A stretch of 64,000 bases of DNA. It comes from Ceratodon purpureus (lineage: Eukaryota; Streptophyta; Bryopsida; Pseudoditrichales; Ditrichaceae). Under the pieces are notes generated by a model. It was not told where the DNA came from, made no database searches, and saw only the letters and a program-made list of their open reading frames with translations. The translations under genes and the position numbers were made by a program. Location: assembly GCA_014871385.1 (NCBI GenBank), contig CM026426.1:30121452-30185451 (forward strand), given 5' to 3'. This document shows, in pieces, positions 13,586-25,734 of this stretch. Within the stretch, counting starts at the first letter, position 1. Each line of letters opens with the position of its first letter.

Positions 13586-16500
13586 CTGCAAGTGTGCAGG
13601 GCTTGGAGAACGTGCTCCCGATACTAACCCGTCAGGAAGTGTTGAAGGAGGTAACGGGACAGGAGCAGCGTGTGCAGCATCTGCACTAGTTCTGCCTGTG
13701 TGTCAGAAATTAGACACCTCAGTGAGATAATACGAATGTTGTTAATTCTTAAACAATAACCACACACCTTACTGTGACGACGAGAAAACAGTGGCTACCT
13801 GTCCTTACCTTTGTTTGCACCCCTGAAATATTGTTACTGCCCCAGCAAGGCCAGCGAGGATAGCCTACGACGGTGGAACTGATAGTGCAACAAGGAGTTA
13901 CAAGGAGAAGTCTAGTTAGATTAGTATAAACAAGGTACCCAGGGTAGAGAACTCACTCCTCAGTTTTGCGGTTAGAGTCGAGTCCGGTCTCAGAGCAGCT
14001 GGTTTCCCTAGAACAGTTTGTCCCTTCATGTAAGCGCCTGAACCTTGGTGTTCATGGACAGTCTTGGGTTACTCAGCTAATACTACACCATGCCTTCTCC
14101 ACCCTCTGCCCTCACCTATCTCGTGTATATGAATCCTGCTTACTGATTACTATTGCTTGTCTAAACTCACGAGTCTCTGATCCTTACCTTGCACTGTCCC
14201 GGCTACCGAGCCCCCTCTCGGAATCCCCTTGCTTCTCTCCCTCTCTTGGTGTTCACGGGGTCTTGGTTGGGACTACACCTGTCTAGCTTCCTCGACTGTC
14301 TCAGAGTTGAACCGCGCGCCCGTGGAAGACCCAACGGTCTCAGGTCCGGTACTCAAAGGGACACCCTGATGGCCCTATGACCGTGTCCCGAGACTAACAC
14401 CCACGGACAGTCTTCAGTCTGCCTTTGTAGCTATTCTCCAACTTCTACCCTTAACCCCTCTAACTCTCACCTCAGGCACCTCCATGTTATGACCTAGGTT
14501 AACAAATATCAGCAGGAAGAGCAGGCCAAGAAGCAGGCCTCGACCATGGTAACCTGCTTAATGATGTGTAGGTGAGTCGAACATCCGCCGTGTGTGACAA
14601 AAGGTATACATCGTGCACGACATCATCATCTACAAGCAATCAACATATTGCGTGTGACAAAATTTCATCAAAACCGGTGTTTAATGAACATGGCTATACA
14701 TTCTACTAGGCATCCAGGTAGTCAATTTGCATAAAATGATGCACCTGAGTACAACAATCCACAGAGAAGGACATTGCTAAAGAGCAAGCTAAGTCGAACA
14801 AATACCCGTGACGAAAAGGCCGACGGAATGTAAAGAGAAATTCCAAATACCAAGGGAGTGAACTCATTATCCATTGCAAGGGCTTCTCTCAATGTCATAA
14901 TCATGTCCAATCGAGTCTCCCAGTCGCATAAGCTGCAGCATCATTTTAACACAGATTTTTGTAAGTGAAATCATCAGTTAGGTTCCCAGCATTTCTAAAA
15001 TCACTCCCTAAAAATTTTCTCAGTACATAACTGAAACCCAAGGCAATCCCACAATACAGTGAAGCTAGAAAAATCTGAAGCGTCGTCAAGTTACAGTGCT
15101 GATAGTGTACAATAATTTCAAAAAATACTTAGGCTCACACATGCAAAATTGCAACCAGAAACTTAGATAAAATTAAAACTGAACTATCAGGTGATCCTAC
15201 CCAGGAGAACTTGGAAATCCCCCCTGAAGTCGATAAAAGCCATTTACAATATCTGGCGTTACTATCGCTGCAGAAAAGCGACGACTAGTAGCTTTCACAA
15301 GCGCAAGACAAGCAGCAATTACCCAGATTTCCCGCATCCAGAATGGCAAGTACTTCTGGTAGATGGTAATCACCAACAATACCAAATGAGCGAAATCCTA
15401 ACCAACAAGAATATGAGCTTATCCACCACATCAGCATAGACTGCCCAAGCCAACATATAACCAGGAGCAGGGAAACTTTAGGATACGAGAGAGCTGGGAA
15501 ATGATACGCCAGGGTCTTAAATAGGGATACGCCAGGATCTTAAGCAGACCTATTTCAATGGCATTAATGAAATAAAATGGTATGCATGGCTAGTAACAGC
15601 CAATATCAAGATGGCAAATAAAAGAGACCATGTCGTAGAGATTGGACTTTATGTAGGTTAAACAAGACGCCATGATCCAACCCCCCGGACTTCAAATAGC
15701 AAATCAACCGCGCTAACATGTAATCACCTGCCCATCCTTTTTTTTTGGTTCCCAAATCCGGAAAATTATCAGTACAGTGCAACTCGGAAATACATGAACT
15801 GGCCTCGACTCAACTGATTCAACCCCGACCGTGACACATAAAACCCAGTAAAATAGGTCAACCCATGACAGCATCAGTAGCGTCAGAAACCACCAAAACA
15901 ATCACCATACGAACCGTTAAAAGTACACAACAACAATCCCCCACGACAAACACCACATTACAATCCACCGAATTCGACCCAAAAAAAACAAATTGAACAA
16001 ATAAAGAACAGCACGTACCACGCTTGGAAGTTTAAGTTGGTCGGAGACACACGGGCGCGAGGCATGTAACGAGTCTCTGACAGCACAGGTGCGCTTCCAA
16101 TCCCCACGGTCAACACGCGAGCCAAGAAGATGCCCAACACGATCAATTTCCCCGCCCATCGTGAACTTCCCCTTACCCCATTGCGCTCCTTCTAGCAGAA
16201 TACCCGTCAGTCCTGCACCTATCATCACCCCCTCCCCCTCCTGCTTTCGTCGCCATCGCCTCCAACGCCCGAGAGTGGCAAGCCTGTGAACACCCGGAAC
16301 TTGCTCTGGCAACGTCACAACACCCAGCTGCGTCCCAAACTAAGTGCCGCGATTCAACCCTCACGGCAAAACAGCATATAAATTTAGTGGAATACAAAAT
16401 TTGAATTCACCCACGTCATCATTGCCAGCGCAGGCACATACAGAAAAGCGACCCTCCGTCAGCGCTAATAAGTGCTAAGTTGTCCTCTATGTCGTCGGTG

Positions 16501-17830
16501 GCACATTTCTTTCCTGACCTAGCATATACGACAGAGCCCCCCTCAATATGTTTCAATCCGATAAAATAACTCAAAACTATACACAAAAACCTGCCATGAC
16601 CTCACACGTCTAGCGCTTTTAACCAGAGCACATGCTACGATATACATGGCAAGTCATTTCGACTTTGCAAAGATGATACAGAAGAGTTCTGGACCAAATA
16701 GGCTTGCCCCAGATGGCATAAGTTGGCAAGGTACATAATTTTAGTGATATATGAATGCTCTTTTCAGGTTTTAGGACAGAATGATTCTTTAATAAATATA
16801 TTTTAATTTTTCCAAGGAGCGCTCTATGAAACATCACAGCTGCTAGAAATAATCCGTGATGTACTTCCTCTCACCTTCCGCAACCGTTCAGGTAGCTCAT
16901 TCTGGGCAATCTTGGTTTCACACCCATCACTATGACCTTCGTCAATCCCTGCAGAGTAAATTCCAATGCCCTCTGTAAGTGGACGTAAAATTTACAAAAG
17001 GCTCAGTCAAACAGTTGTCCTAAATCCGAGAGCACTGTCTGGGCTTACTGACATTTAAGAAAAATAAGGCAAGAGTAGAGGCAAAGTACACAAGAGCAGA
17101 CAAGCGATACAGCCAAATTTAAGCTTAAACTCCCACCTCTGTAGGCCGAGTTTTGACTAGTCCATTCGATTCCATAGCAGGTCGGAGAAGTTGGTCTTGA
17201 CATATCTAATAGCTCCCGAAATGACTCAGTGATGAAGAATTTCCACGAAAACAGTCCGTAACAACGTTCTGACATAGCAGAGAGCTCTCTCTCCTCACTA
17301 TCTCAATTCCTGTATCCTCATCGTCCACGTCTTGCAGAAGTTAACAAATTAACTGAAAATTATCTGCAAAGCTAATATGAAATGTAAACTTCACAAAATA
17401 ATGGACTAACAAAAGTGATTCCCACCGAACTAGCAACCTGACAAACCCTACCAATTGCAGAGACTTTACACTATGGAGACCAGGCAGTGAACAAAAACGC
17501 GAAGGTGAAATACTCACGGACGAACTGACAAACTCTCTTTTGGCGAAATCCACGCCATGTAAACCATGAGATTGCAGTAAGCAGGGGCATTCAAAATGTA
17601 TTCACGTTCTCTGGAATGTATGCCGCCATAGGTATTCCAAACGTCATTGCTCCCTGCAACGTCACGGTTTACATAGCGCAGCATTTCGACCATCTGACGC
17701 TTATGTAGAATATACATATGTAACCCGGTAAGATGAAGGGCAAACGGGCTACATCCTCAGGACACTCCTACACATCAGATCGTCATCTCAAGCACGCTAA
17801 GTAAAAGCACAGACGGGGTAATAGAAGACG
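13564..17830 (+). repeat. Left arm of a large inverted duplication (4,267 bp)
   Basis: This segment is the reverse complement of 24081-28347. Paired coordinates sum to 41911 at both ends, so there is no net insertion or deletion over 4,267 bp. By reading I found only transitions (at about 13598, 14293, 16110, 17575 and 17815) between arms. The outer edge falls at GAGGTTC (13564); the inner edge fades after AATAGAAGACG (17830). The arm contains a solo LTR with its own target-site duplication and the mirror copies of the candidate exons described for the right arm. Confidence 0.93.
13832..14504 (+). mobile_element. Solo LTR with 5-bp TSD (left arm)
   Basis: A 673-bp block starting TGTTACTGCC and ending GGTTAACA, flanked on both sides by AATAT (13827-13831 and 14505-14509). 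A TG...CA block with a direct 5-bp duplication and no internal region is a solo LTR, left by recombination between the two LTRs of a full element. An internal AGTATAAACA matches the equivalent AGTATAAACAGGGTAG of the LTRs at 54675 and 62821, and the 3' ends are similar (TCCATGT...TAACA). It is a relative of element 2. Confidence 0.88.
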
Positions 17831-18453
17831 CTGCCGCAAGTACTTGCCGAAGTCCTCCTACAGGCTTTGGTGTCTAGCTCTGGAAAGTTGACATTGCCTT
17901 GAGTTCTAGAAGGTCCATGCAAAGGCAGTTCTAAACTGTCGACAAAATTAGTCGCAGCCTTCTGTGAATAGTACGCTCTCCACTGCAGCGAGCAGCGTAT
18001 CTGTTTTGGAACAGCTATTTCCAAATCAAAACAAAATGCCTCTCCGCACGTACAAATGGAATGAAGAGAACAATCCAAGTCCGCAGCAGCTTACAGTTGA
18101 AGATCATAAAACACAGCCATGTACTTAAACACCGAGGCAAGGACACAACCGAAGCCGAAGGAGCCCTAGAAGCCGGTGGTGGTATTGGGTACGTCCACAT
18201 CAGTGTCAGCTTCATCCCGTCACTGAGCATTATAGCTTTGCCGCTCCTCAACGTTCGACAAAATAGCTTCCCTCGTTTCCGCACTCATCTTGAATCGAGG
18301 ATTCTTCTGGTCACTCTTATACTGCTGCAACTCCACCCTCGACTGCACAAGAAGATGTGAATAGTTCCAAGCCTTCGGTTCATCCTCGAGGAGTTCGTAC
18401 CTATAGGCCACTGCTCCTCTACCTACGCTGCAAACCCGCCTGTAATATGTCCG

Positions 18454-19193
18454 GGTGTAAGCATGGTAAAGTGGACCAGTAAGTGCAATGTGTGATCACT
18501 AGAAAGTGAATATGAAGTGTGCTGTTTTTTGAAGCTCTAAGCTGATTTTGAGCATTTTGGTGTAGTTTTTTGAGCATTTTAGTCACTTTTTAGGGTGTCA
18601 CAAGGTATCTAACAAGCAACTTCATAAAAAGAACATCTTCAATTGATACTTAATTTGACCACTAGTTCTAAATCATGAAAATAAACTTTTCCAAAGTTTT
18701 GATTTCTTCATTTGGGGCCCTCTATTGTCTTTAGAGGATGTTTTTTCCAATTTGAAAAACAATGTTCGGTGAAAAAGAACTCACTAAAAGTACCGCGGAA
18801 GTGACCCTCTTAAAAAACATTTTTGCGACACTTTTGGAACCCTAAACCAATTGATGAATATATGAATTGACTATTTTAGAATTCCTCTTAAACATACAGA
18901 GGGCCCCCCATCATCAAAAGTGATTTTTAGATAGTTTTTGATTCTTTTCTAGCCACTTTTTCAAATGGTCACATTCACTTTGCTTAGACTTAAAGCCCTC
19001 ATACAATAACTTAAAAGTGTCTACTTTGCATGAAACTTTTCCAAGTTGTACAAAAACAAGTTGAGAATCTATATTAGCCAAATTATTTGACTTCAATAAC
19101 ATTTTTCCATCACTTTTGCATAATTTTAGCAAAAGGGCTGAAACTGACAAATAGTTAACCACTTTTTTGGTAAACTTTACCATGCTTACACCC
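18454..19193 (+). mobile_element. MITE-like element, 20-bp TIRs, 4-bp GTCC duplication
   Basis: The ends are perfect inverted repeats of 20 bp (GGGTGTAAGCATGGTAAAGT at 18454; its reverse complement ends at 19193). GTCC precedes the left end (18450-18453) and follows the right end (19194-19197), consistent with a 4-bp target-site duplication. The 740-bp interior is AT-rich with many short homopolymer tracts. A 120-codon minus-strand open frame (19276-18914) spans the right end but looks incidental. The family is not recognised. A diverged relative ends near 23957. Confidence 0.7.
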
Positions 19194-19878
19194 GTCCCGC
19201 TTATCACCATGGTATCCTTCGGCCAGGTGCAACCCCAGCCATCCGTGAAGGTGGCCTCGTTGTTATGGACATGCAAATTGCACAGTACGACGAAAAAGCA
19301 ATCCCCATGTTATGGGCGATCGGTATAAACCACGTAGGTGTCACCTGCTTCAACGCATTGTGCCTTAGACTCCAATTCCCCAAAATCTTCTCCCTCGTCG
19401 ATGAGGTCATCCTCGAACTGTGCAGTGCTCTTACGTGCTGTCGGTGTGATTCCTTCCCCACCGCCTTCATGCCCGCGTTCTTCAGTCTCATTCACGGGCG
19501 GAACTCCTTGTGTCTGCGACGTTCCAGCGCACACTACACTTGCTCGTTGAAGCCACGTTCCCGTCCCGGCACTCTACAAATCACAAAATAAAATCACATC
19601 AAGCAGTGCAATGGAATGTAGCATTCCGGACCCTCTCTAACCTGAGTAACCACTGTCCTTTACCAACCTTTGTACAACGGCGATGAAGCCTTCAAAAGAC
19701 ATCGCTCACCATTCGGCTGAGAGACCAGCTCGAGAGCCATGGTCTGTCGCGTTTTCCTACCTTGAACTGATACCGTGGTAGCCCTCCATCGAAATAGTTC
19801 AAAATAAGCCTAGGCAACGTAGAGGCTCTCTTTCTGGTAACCGCATGCAAATTCTCAAAAGACATATTCACGCTGCTC

Positions 19879-21671
19879 TCACCAAAACACATGGCCCCAC
19901 GTAACCACAAAGCCTCGACCAGGATCATATTGCAATTCAGACCTCCAAGCACCCACCCGGATGGGCGTACGAGGCTGCAACACTATGAGGGCCCAGTGCT
20001 TCACATGTACTTGCCGAGCGCAGAACATTGGGTTATCGTCCATGCACTCCACACAAAAACATGCCAACTGCCGAATGTGTAAGTACGTGACATTTAGCGG
20101 TGATACAGAGGAAATAGAGTGAACAGATCTTGTTCCGGGTATGGGTCGACAGTCCAAATCCCTTGTCCTATTTACTGCATCTGCGTGAATGAGGTGGAAA
20201 TATCTTATCAGGCTCCTGCGCACGCTCCCATACGCTGCATGCTCTTCCTGCTCCTTGCGATTACGGAAGTCCACGACGTCGGCCGCACACTGTAGCTTGG
20301 TCCTGGACTCAAACTTCATCTCTTCACGTCGGATTGCACACTTCAACATTGCCCCTGCCCTATCATGCGTCCCTTTGCCATCGCCACTTCCGAAGTAACT
20401 CCAGACCATCCGACACCCATTGGGTAAACCCTCCATCACAGTTGTGGAGAGATACCTACCACATTTCGAAACACCCGTGACTGGATTATTTTATATACTA
20501 ACTACTTCAAAGTACAGCAAAGAATAAGCTCAGTCTCAGATTTCATTGCCAAGGAACAGAAATACCTTGAAACGTGATACCAACACGTGCGCGACTTGAA
20601 CTGAGCTGCGCACCCATCGAACCATACGATATGTTCATTCGGCGTTATTCCGCGCTCCGTGATGTGCTTCCAGTGCAGTGCAAAACCGTGCTGCACAAAG
20701 AGCGTGTCATGCTCAGGGGAGTTGCTGATATAATAATGGTACTCCGTGAGGAGCTTCGGAGCATTTGAAGCAGGGTCAGCAAGGAAAAGTGGATTCCATC
20801 TGTAGCATATGTGCACCAGGATGGTAATCTGGTGCTGCAGCCAGTGCATGGACTGGATCTCCTGAAACGGTTGGAAGGTATAGTTCTCTACAAAATCCAA
20901 TGTAAACAAGATTGATTCAGGTGGGAACGTGTCAAGGGACTCCTTGTACCGTTCCGCTTGCCACTTGGCGATATAGTTATGCACTATGAAGGGCCGGAGC
21001 TTCTGAGTTACATACTCCAAGTAAACTGGCGCATGTGTAGTCTGGTACTTCATCCTTGGCACCTTGTTCTCCTTGCCTGATCAAGTCCTTCCATGGACCA
21101 CCATCTTGAAGTTGTGCCATTGCACCATAAGTGGACCCTCAGTATCCAATTCTCGTGGACATAATTGCAGCATATCAACTCCACAAACATCACATGTACC
21201 TTTATTGCACTTGGATGCATGCCAGCCATCCCCCTCCACGGGACATAATACGCTATGCCACATGTCTGTGAGGCCGATGAAGTGCGTGAGGTCTGCGTGG
21301 CAGTTGCTCCCCTCCTCCACTATTCTAGACTGTCTGATTCCCGGGCACATGCACACTTCGCAGCTGCAATCGCAATGTCTCCCATGTATACCTTTCGTGG
21401 CGGTTTTCATATTGTTCCATCCCACTCGCAGCTCTGCCATCTCGCACTAATACTGGCACGCACAGGTATTCCTCTCCTTCAATCGCCTGATGTAAAAAAG
21501 TTTGAGCAGCTCAAACGCCCGTAGCCTCACCTGTCTTTGCACATTGGCTCCCATGAACCGAGCGTGGAACTCGAGCTGCATGACAGAATGAACATCAAAA
21601 TCAGTAGCGACAGTGTGGCATGAACATTTTTGGCGCACAACATCTTCAGCCCGTTTCACATGCGAATCCAC
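19879..21671 (-). pseudogene. DDE-type (RNase H-fold-like) transposase, unclassified, decayed
   Basis: A reading frame in two exons, 21671 to 20566 and 20455 to 19879, with a 110-bp intron that joins in phase (SRTCWYHVS then RYLSTTVMEG). In order: a Cys/His-rich N-terminal half (RERNTCACQY-like, CDCSCEVC, LCP...WHASKC..GTCDVCG), a helical linker (KWQAERYKESL), then acidic motifs LDFVENY, SPEHDTLFVQ and WFDGCAAQFKSR, and finally YFGSGDGKGTHDRAGA. I recall the same spacing in uncharacterised transposon proteins of animals and other eukaryotes, with DFSENY, SPDLKHD and TDGCSAQYK motifs, but I cannot name the family. Two in-frame stops break it: TAG at 21449-21447 and TGA at 21083-21081. There is no frameshift in exon 1. 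The true 5' end was not found. Confidence 0.65.
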
Positions 21672-23699
21672 ATGACATTAAGAAATCATCAACGATGGGC
21701 CATGTGTTCACCGTAATCGGACTGCTTGCTGCTTCCCACGAATGATCCAGACACATTTCATTAATCACCCACAGTGCCCCATATGACCAGGGTGACGGCA
21801 CGGAACGTTTCCAAGCTGATCCAGTGCACATCGATGACCGCATGGGCTCCCATTCTGTGACGGCCGCAACCTAGCTCGTGAGCTGCACCGCATGCAAGCT
21901 AATCCTACCAAAAAAGAGCGTTGACTAATTGAGTGAGCAACCAAAACAGGCAACCCACGGGTGAATCAGTACCTGAGAAGTCTAAAGATAATGCGTGGCG
22001 TGCGTTTCGTGCTCCGTAGCTGAAATTCGCCGTCTCTTCACATCACGCTTCTTTGGGGACACAGTACTCTCTGTCTCCCACCAAGAGCAGACGGCACCGT
22101 GATCCTCTTCACTCATGGCATCGCTCCTCCGTTTTCTGTCCCCCCCAACCCATAAATTTTCACCAGTCTCATCAACCTCTGCACGCCGCTGAAATGCCTT
22201 ACAAACAAGATACCGTGACGCCCCTAATGCCGCAAAGTAAAATCCCTGTGCAACACGGTTTCCTACATTTTTGGGAGATTTGATTTTCAGGACATGGCCA
22301 TGACGGACCCATTTATTACAAGCAATATGAAGTTCAATCGCACGGTGCTTAGAAATGATGATTCAGGACAGTATAACATTACCTCTCAAGCACGGAAATC
22401 ATACATGTGCAAATCAGTTGCAGAATGTGTAAATTTCTTGACCTCTTTACCAACTACGCTGCATCAGTGGGGCCGCAATTTGGTGCCGTATGAGAGCTAC
22501 GTCGTCGACGGCTGCGCGCATCCTCGAACGTTAAGTGATTGCTTCCAATACTCTTACGTGGAAACCATCGTACAGTAGCCATGGCAGGAGTTTCCCCACG
22601 ACATTACTGCAGTTGCAGTACACAGTCACAGTCTCGAAATGTACATGACAGAGTGTTGTGTTAGTTTTTCCTCAAACCCTGACTGAGTACACGACTTTGA
22701 AAAAACTTTTCAAGAACTTTAGAATTTCGGGAATACCTCTACATAACCAGTTCGCAAATGACGACAGTTGCCCCTGTGCTGCAGCCGCCCGTACACTGAT
22801 CTTCACGCCGGTCCTTCAGCCAGTGCGGGCAACCTTCCACAAAACGAACACCTATTTTCTTAAGGGTTACAAAAACTGTGGCCTACGTTGGTTATCACGT
22901 ACAGCGCGATGGAGTGAAGTCGAAATTCTCACAGTTTCACAATTGTCTTCGCCGTTGAAATCCGTATGCTCGATTTACGAACTTCTCCGATCAAAGCAGC
23001 ACCCGAAATGGCTGAACCCTAATTCACCCTAAACTCTGCACAAGAGGTCCATACCGGCACTGCAGCATATTTGCAGTAGAATCAAAGTGCCCAAGTGCTG
23101 GACAGGTACCTTCCCTACGCAACCATCTTCATTTTAGCGCCCCTGCCTTTCTAATAACTGCCACATCGACGTCGCATCGTCCCCCACGATATTAATGAAA
23201 CACTTATACACCTTGATTAGCGCCTTTCATTCTTATGGCGCAGGTGATCCTGAGATCCCAGACCGCAACATGACCATCGCCTGAGAGCATCACCTGCAGC
23301 CTCGAATGAAGGACTGACATCCATTCTGATCGAACAGTAATGAGGTTCCCCTCAAACGTCTCCCCTAACGCAAGGGATGTGGCACATGAACACAGCACTT
23401 GACAATTAGTTGCACTTCCCCCACGCTGGATTTCAAGTGAAATGCCCAAAAAAAAAATAATCATATTTCACTTCTTTTTTTCTAGCATATCACAAACATG
23501 AAGAAGATTTTCTGTGAATCATCAAACACCAAGATATCTTATGAGAGGGGCCTTGGAAGTTTTGTGGAAAACAGGGCATTAAAAACGTTCCAACGGTACT
23601 TCTCGCCCACAGAAGGATGCGATCTCTTATAATTGGACTATTTCTAGAACCATATTCCATAAATGGAATGCGCAGCGAAATTAAAAGTGATTTCCCACA
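21672..23699. other. Spacer stretch with no recognised gene
   Basis: About 2 kb upstream of the DDE pseudogene. A plus-strand open frame of 94 codons at 22294-22578 starts MAMTDPF and has no recognisable motif. The missing 5' exons or the promoter of the transposase would be expected here, but the same-frame reading upstream of 21671 meets several stops. Confidence 0.3.
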
Positions 23700-23960
23700 T
23701 GTTCGTAAACTAATCTCTTCACTTTTCCAAATGACGGTTTTCACTTTGACCAACTTCGTGCTCTCCGTTTTGGTACATAAACTCAACGTCCTCTCTTGCA
23801 ACTTTGAGAAGTTCTAGCAAATCAAGTCTACTTTTGAAGCCTAGAACCCATTTCCGATTCGACATAACTGAGATCCCAATTTCCTTAGTCTTTACCGAGG
23901 GCGCTGAAATTGTCAAGGAGCTAATCACTTTTGTAGTCCACTTTACCATGCTTCCCCCCT
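23700..23960 (-). mobile_element. End of a second MITE-like relative
   Basis: The sequence ending AGTCCACTTTACCATGCTT (about 23938-23954) matches the terminal repeat of the 18454-19193 element, here followed by CCCCC. The adjoining 60 bp (GGGCGCTGAAATTGTCAA and CACTTTTG) also follow the right end of that element with mismatches. The far end was not located, so this may be a truncated or strongly diverged copy. Confidence 0.4.
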
Positions 23961-24635
23961 ACGATTACCAACCTCTTCTGCGCCCATTGAGTGTATGAGT
24001 CATTCTGAAACTTGAATGCTAAGAACGATATTTGGATTTCTTAAGATTATGAGTTACAAAACACCATTAATTTGCAACAACGTCTTCTATTACCTCGTCT
24101 GTGCTTTTACTTAGCGTGCTTGAGATGACGATCTGATGTGTAGGAGTGTCCTGAGGATGTAGCCCGTTTGCCCTTCATCTTACCGGGTTACATATGTATA
24201 TTCTACATAAGCGTCAGATGGTCGAAATGCTGCGCTATGTAAACCGTGACGTTGCAGGGAGCAATGACGTTTGGAATACCTATGGCGGCATACATTCCAG
24301 AGAACGTGAATACATTTTGAATGCCCCTGCTTACTACAATCTCATGGTTTACATGGCGTGGATTTCGCCAAAAGAGAGTTTGTCAGTTCGTCCGTGAGTA
24401 TTTCACCTTCGCGTTTTTGTTCACTGCCTGGTCTCCATAGTGTAAAGTCTCTGCAATTGGTAGGGTTTGTCAGGTTGCTAGTTCGGTGGGAATCACTTTT
24501 GTTAGTCCATTATTTTGTGAAGTTTACATTTCATATTAGCTTTGCAGATAATTTTCAGTTAATTTGTTAACTTCTGCAAGACGTGGACGATGAGGATACA
24601 GGAATTGAGATAGTGAGGAGAGAGAGCTCTCTGCT

Positions 24636-25734
24636 ATGTCAGAACGTTGTTACGGACTGTTTTCGTGGAAATTCTTCATCACTGAGTCATTTCGGGAGCT
24701 ATTAGATATGTCAAGACCAACTTCTCCGACCTGCTATGGAATCGAATGGACTAGTCAAAACTCGGCCTACAGAGGTGGGAGTTTAAGCTTAAATTTGGCT
24801 GTATCGCTTGTCTGCTCTTGTGTACTTTGCCTCTACTCTTGCCTTATTTTTCTTAAATGTCAGTAAGCCCAGACAGTGCTCTCGGATTTAGGACAACTGT
24901 TTGACTGAGCCTTTTGTAAATTTTACGTCCACTTACAGAGGGCATTGGAATTTACTCTGCAGGGATTGACGAAGGTCATAGTGATGGGTGTGAAACCAAG
25001 ATTGCCCAGAATGAGCTACCTGAACGGTTGCGGAAGGTGAGAGGAAGTACATCACGGATTATTTCTAGCAGCTGTGATGTTTCATAGAGCGCTCCTTGGA
25101 AAAATTAAAATATATTTATTAAAGAATCATTCTGTCCTAAAACCTGAAAAGAGCATTCATATATCACTAAAATTATGTACCTTGCCAACTTATGCCATCT
25201 GGGGCAAGCCTATTTGGTCCAGAACTCTTCTGTATCATCTTTGCAAAGTCGAAATGACTTGCCATGTATATCGTAGCATGTGCTCTGGTTAAAAGCGCTA
25301 GACGTGTGAGGTCATGGCAGGTTTTTGTGTATAGTTTTGAGTTATTTTATCGGATTGAAACATATTGAGGGGGGCTCTGTCGTATATGCTAGGTCAGGAA
25401 AGAAATGTGCCACCGACGACATAGAGGACAACTTAGCACTTATTAGCGCTGACGGAGGGTCGCTTTTCTGTATGTGCCTGCGCTGGCAATGATGACGTGG
25501 GTGAATTCAAATTTTGTATTCCACTAAATTTATATGCTGTTTTGCCGTGAGGGTTGAATCGCGGCACTTAGTTTGGGACGCAGCTGGGTGTTGTGACGTT
25601 GCCAGAGCAAGTTCCGGGTGTTCACAGGCTTGCCACTCTCGGGCGTTGGAGGCGATGGCGACGAAAGCAGGAGGGGGAGGGGGTGATGATAGGTGCAGGA
25701 CTGACGGGTATTCTGCTAGAAGGAGCGCAATGGG
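24636..25734 (+). CDS. Candidate multi-exon gene in right arm, unrecognised
   Basis: Spliced coding signals occur in the arm, mirrored in the left arm. One pair joins in phase: an exon ending at 24774 (TSQNSAYR, donor GTGGGA) and an exon 24939-25036 (GIGIYSAGIDEGHSDG, ending AAG before GTGAGA). A separate candidate first exon starts at ATG 25655 in strong context (GGCGATGGCG) and ends at 25734 before GTAAGG; it encodes MATKAGGGGGDDRCR. These may belong to two genes. No family is recognised. Coding support is composition and splice phase only, so the model is weak. Confidence 0.3.

Larger units (their letters stand above)
17831..24080. other. Unique spacer between the inverted arms
   Basis: A 6,250-bp single-copy segment between the arms. 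It holds a 740-bp MITE-like element (18454-19193), a decayed DDE-type transposase on the minus strand (19879-21671) and the end of a second MITE-like copy near 23957. It does not look like the internal region of one transposon, because its occupants are independent insertions. Confidence 0.6.

Noticed and set aside
15191-16400. Short open frames in the left arm and their mirrors in the right arm
   Set aside because: No domain, overlapping on both strands, and doubled only because the arm is duplicated.
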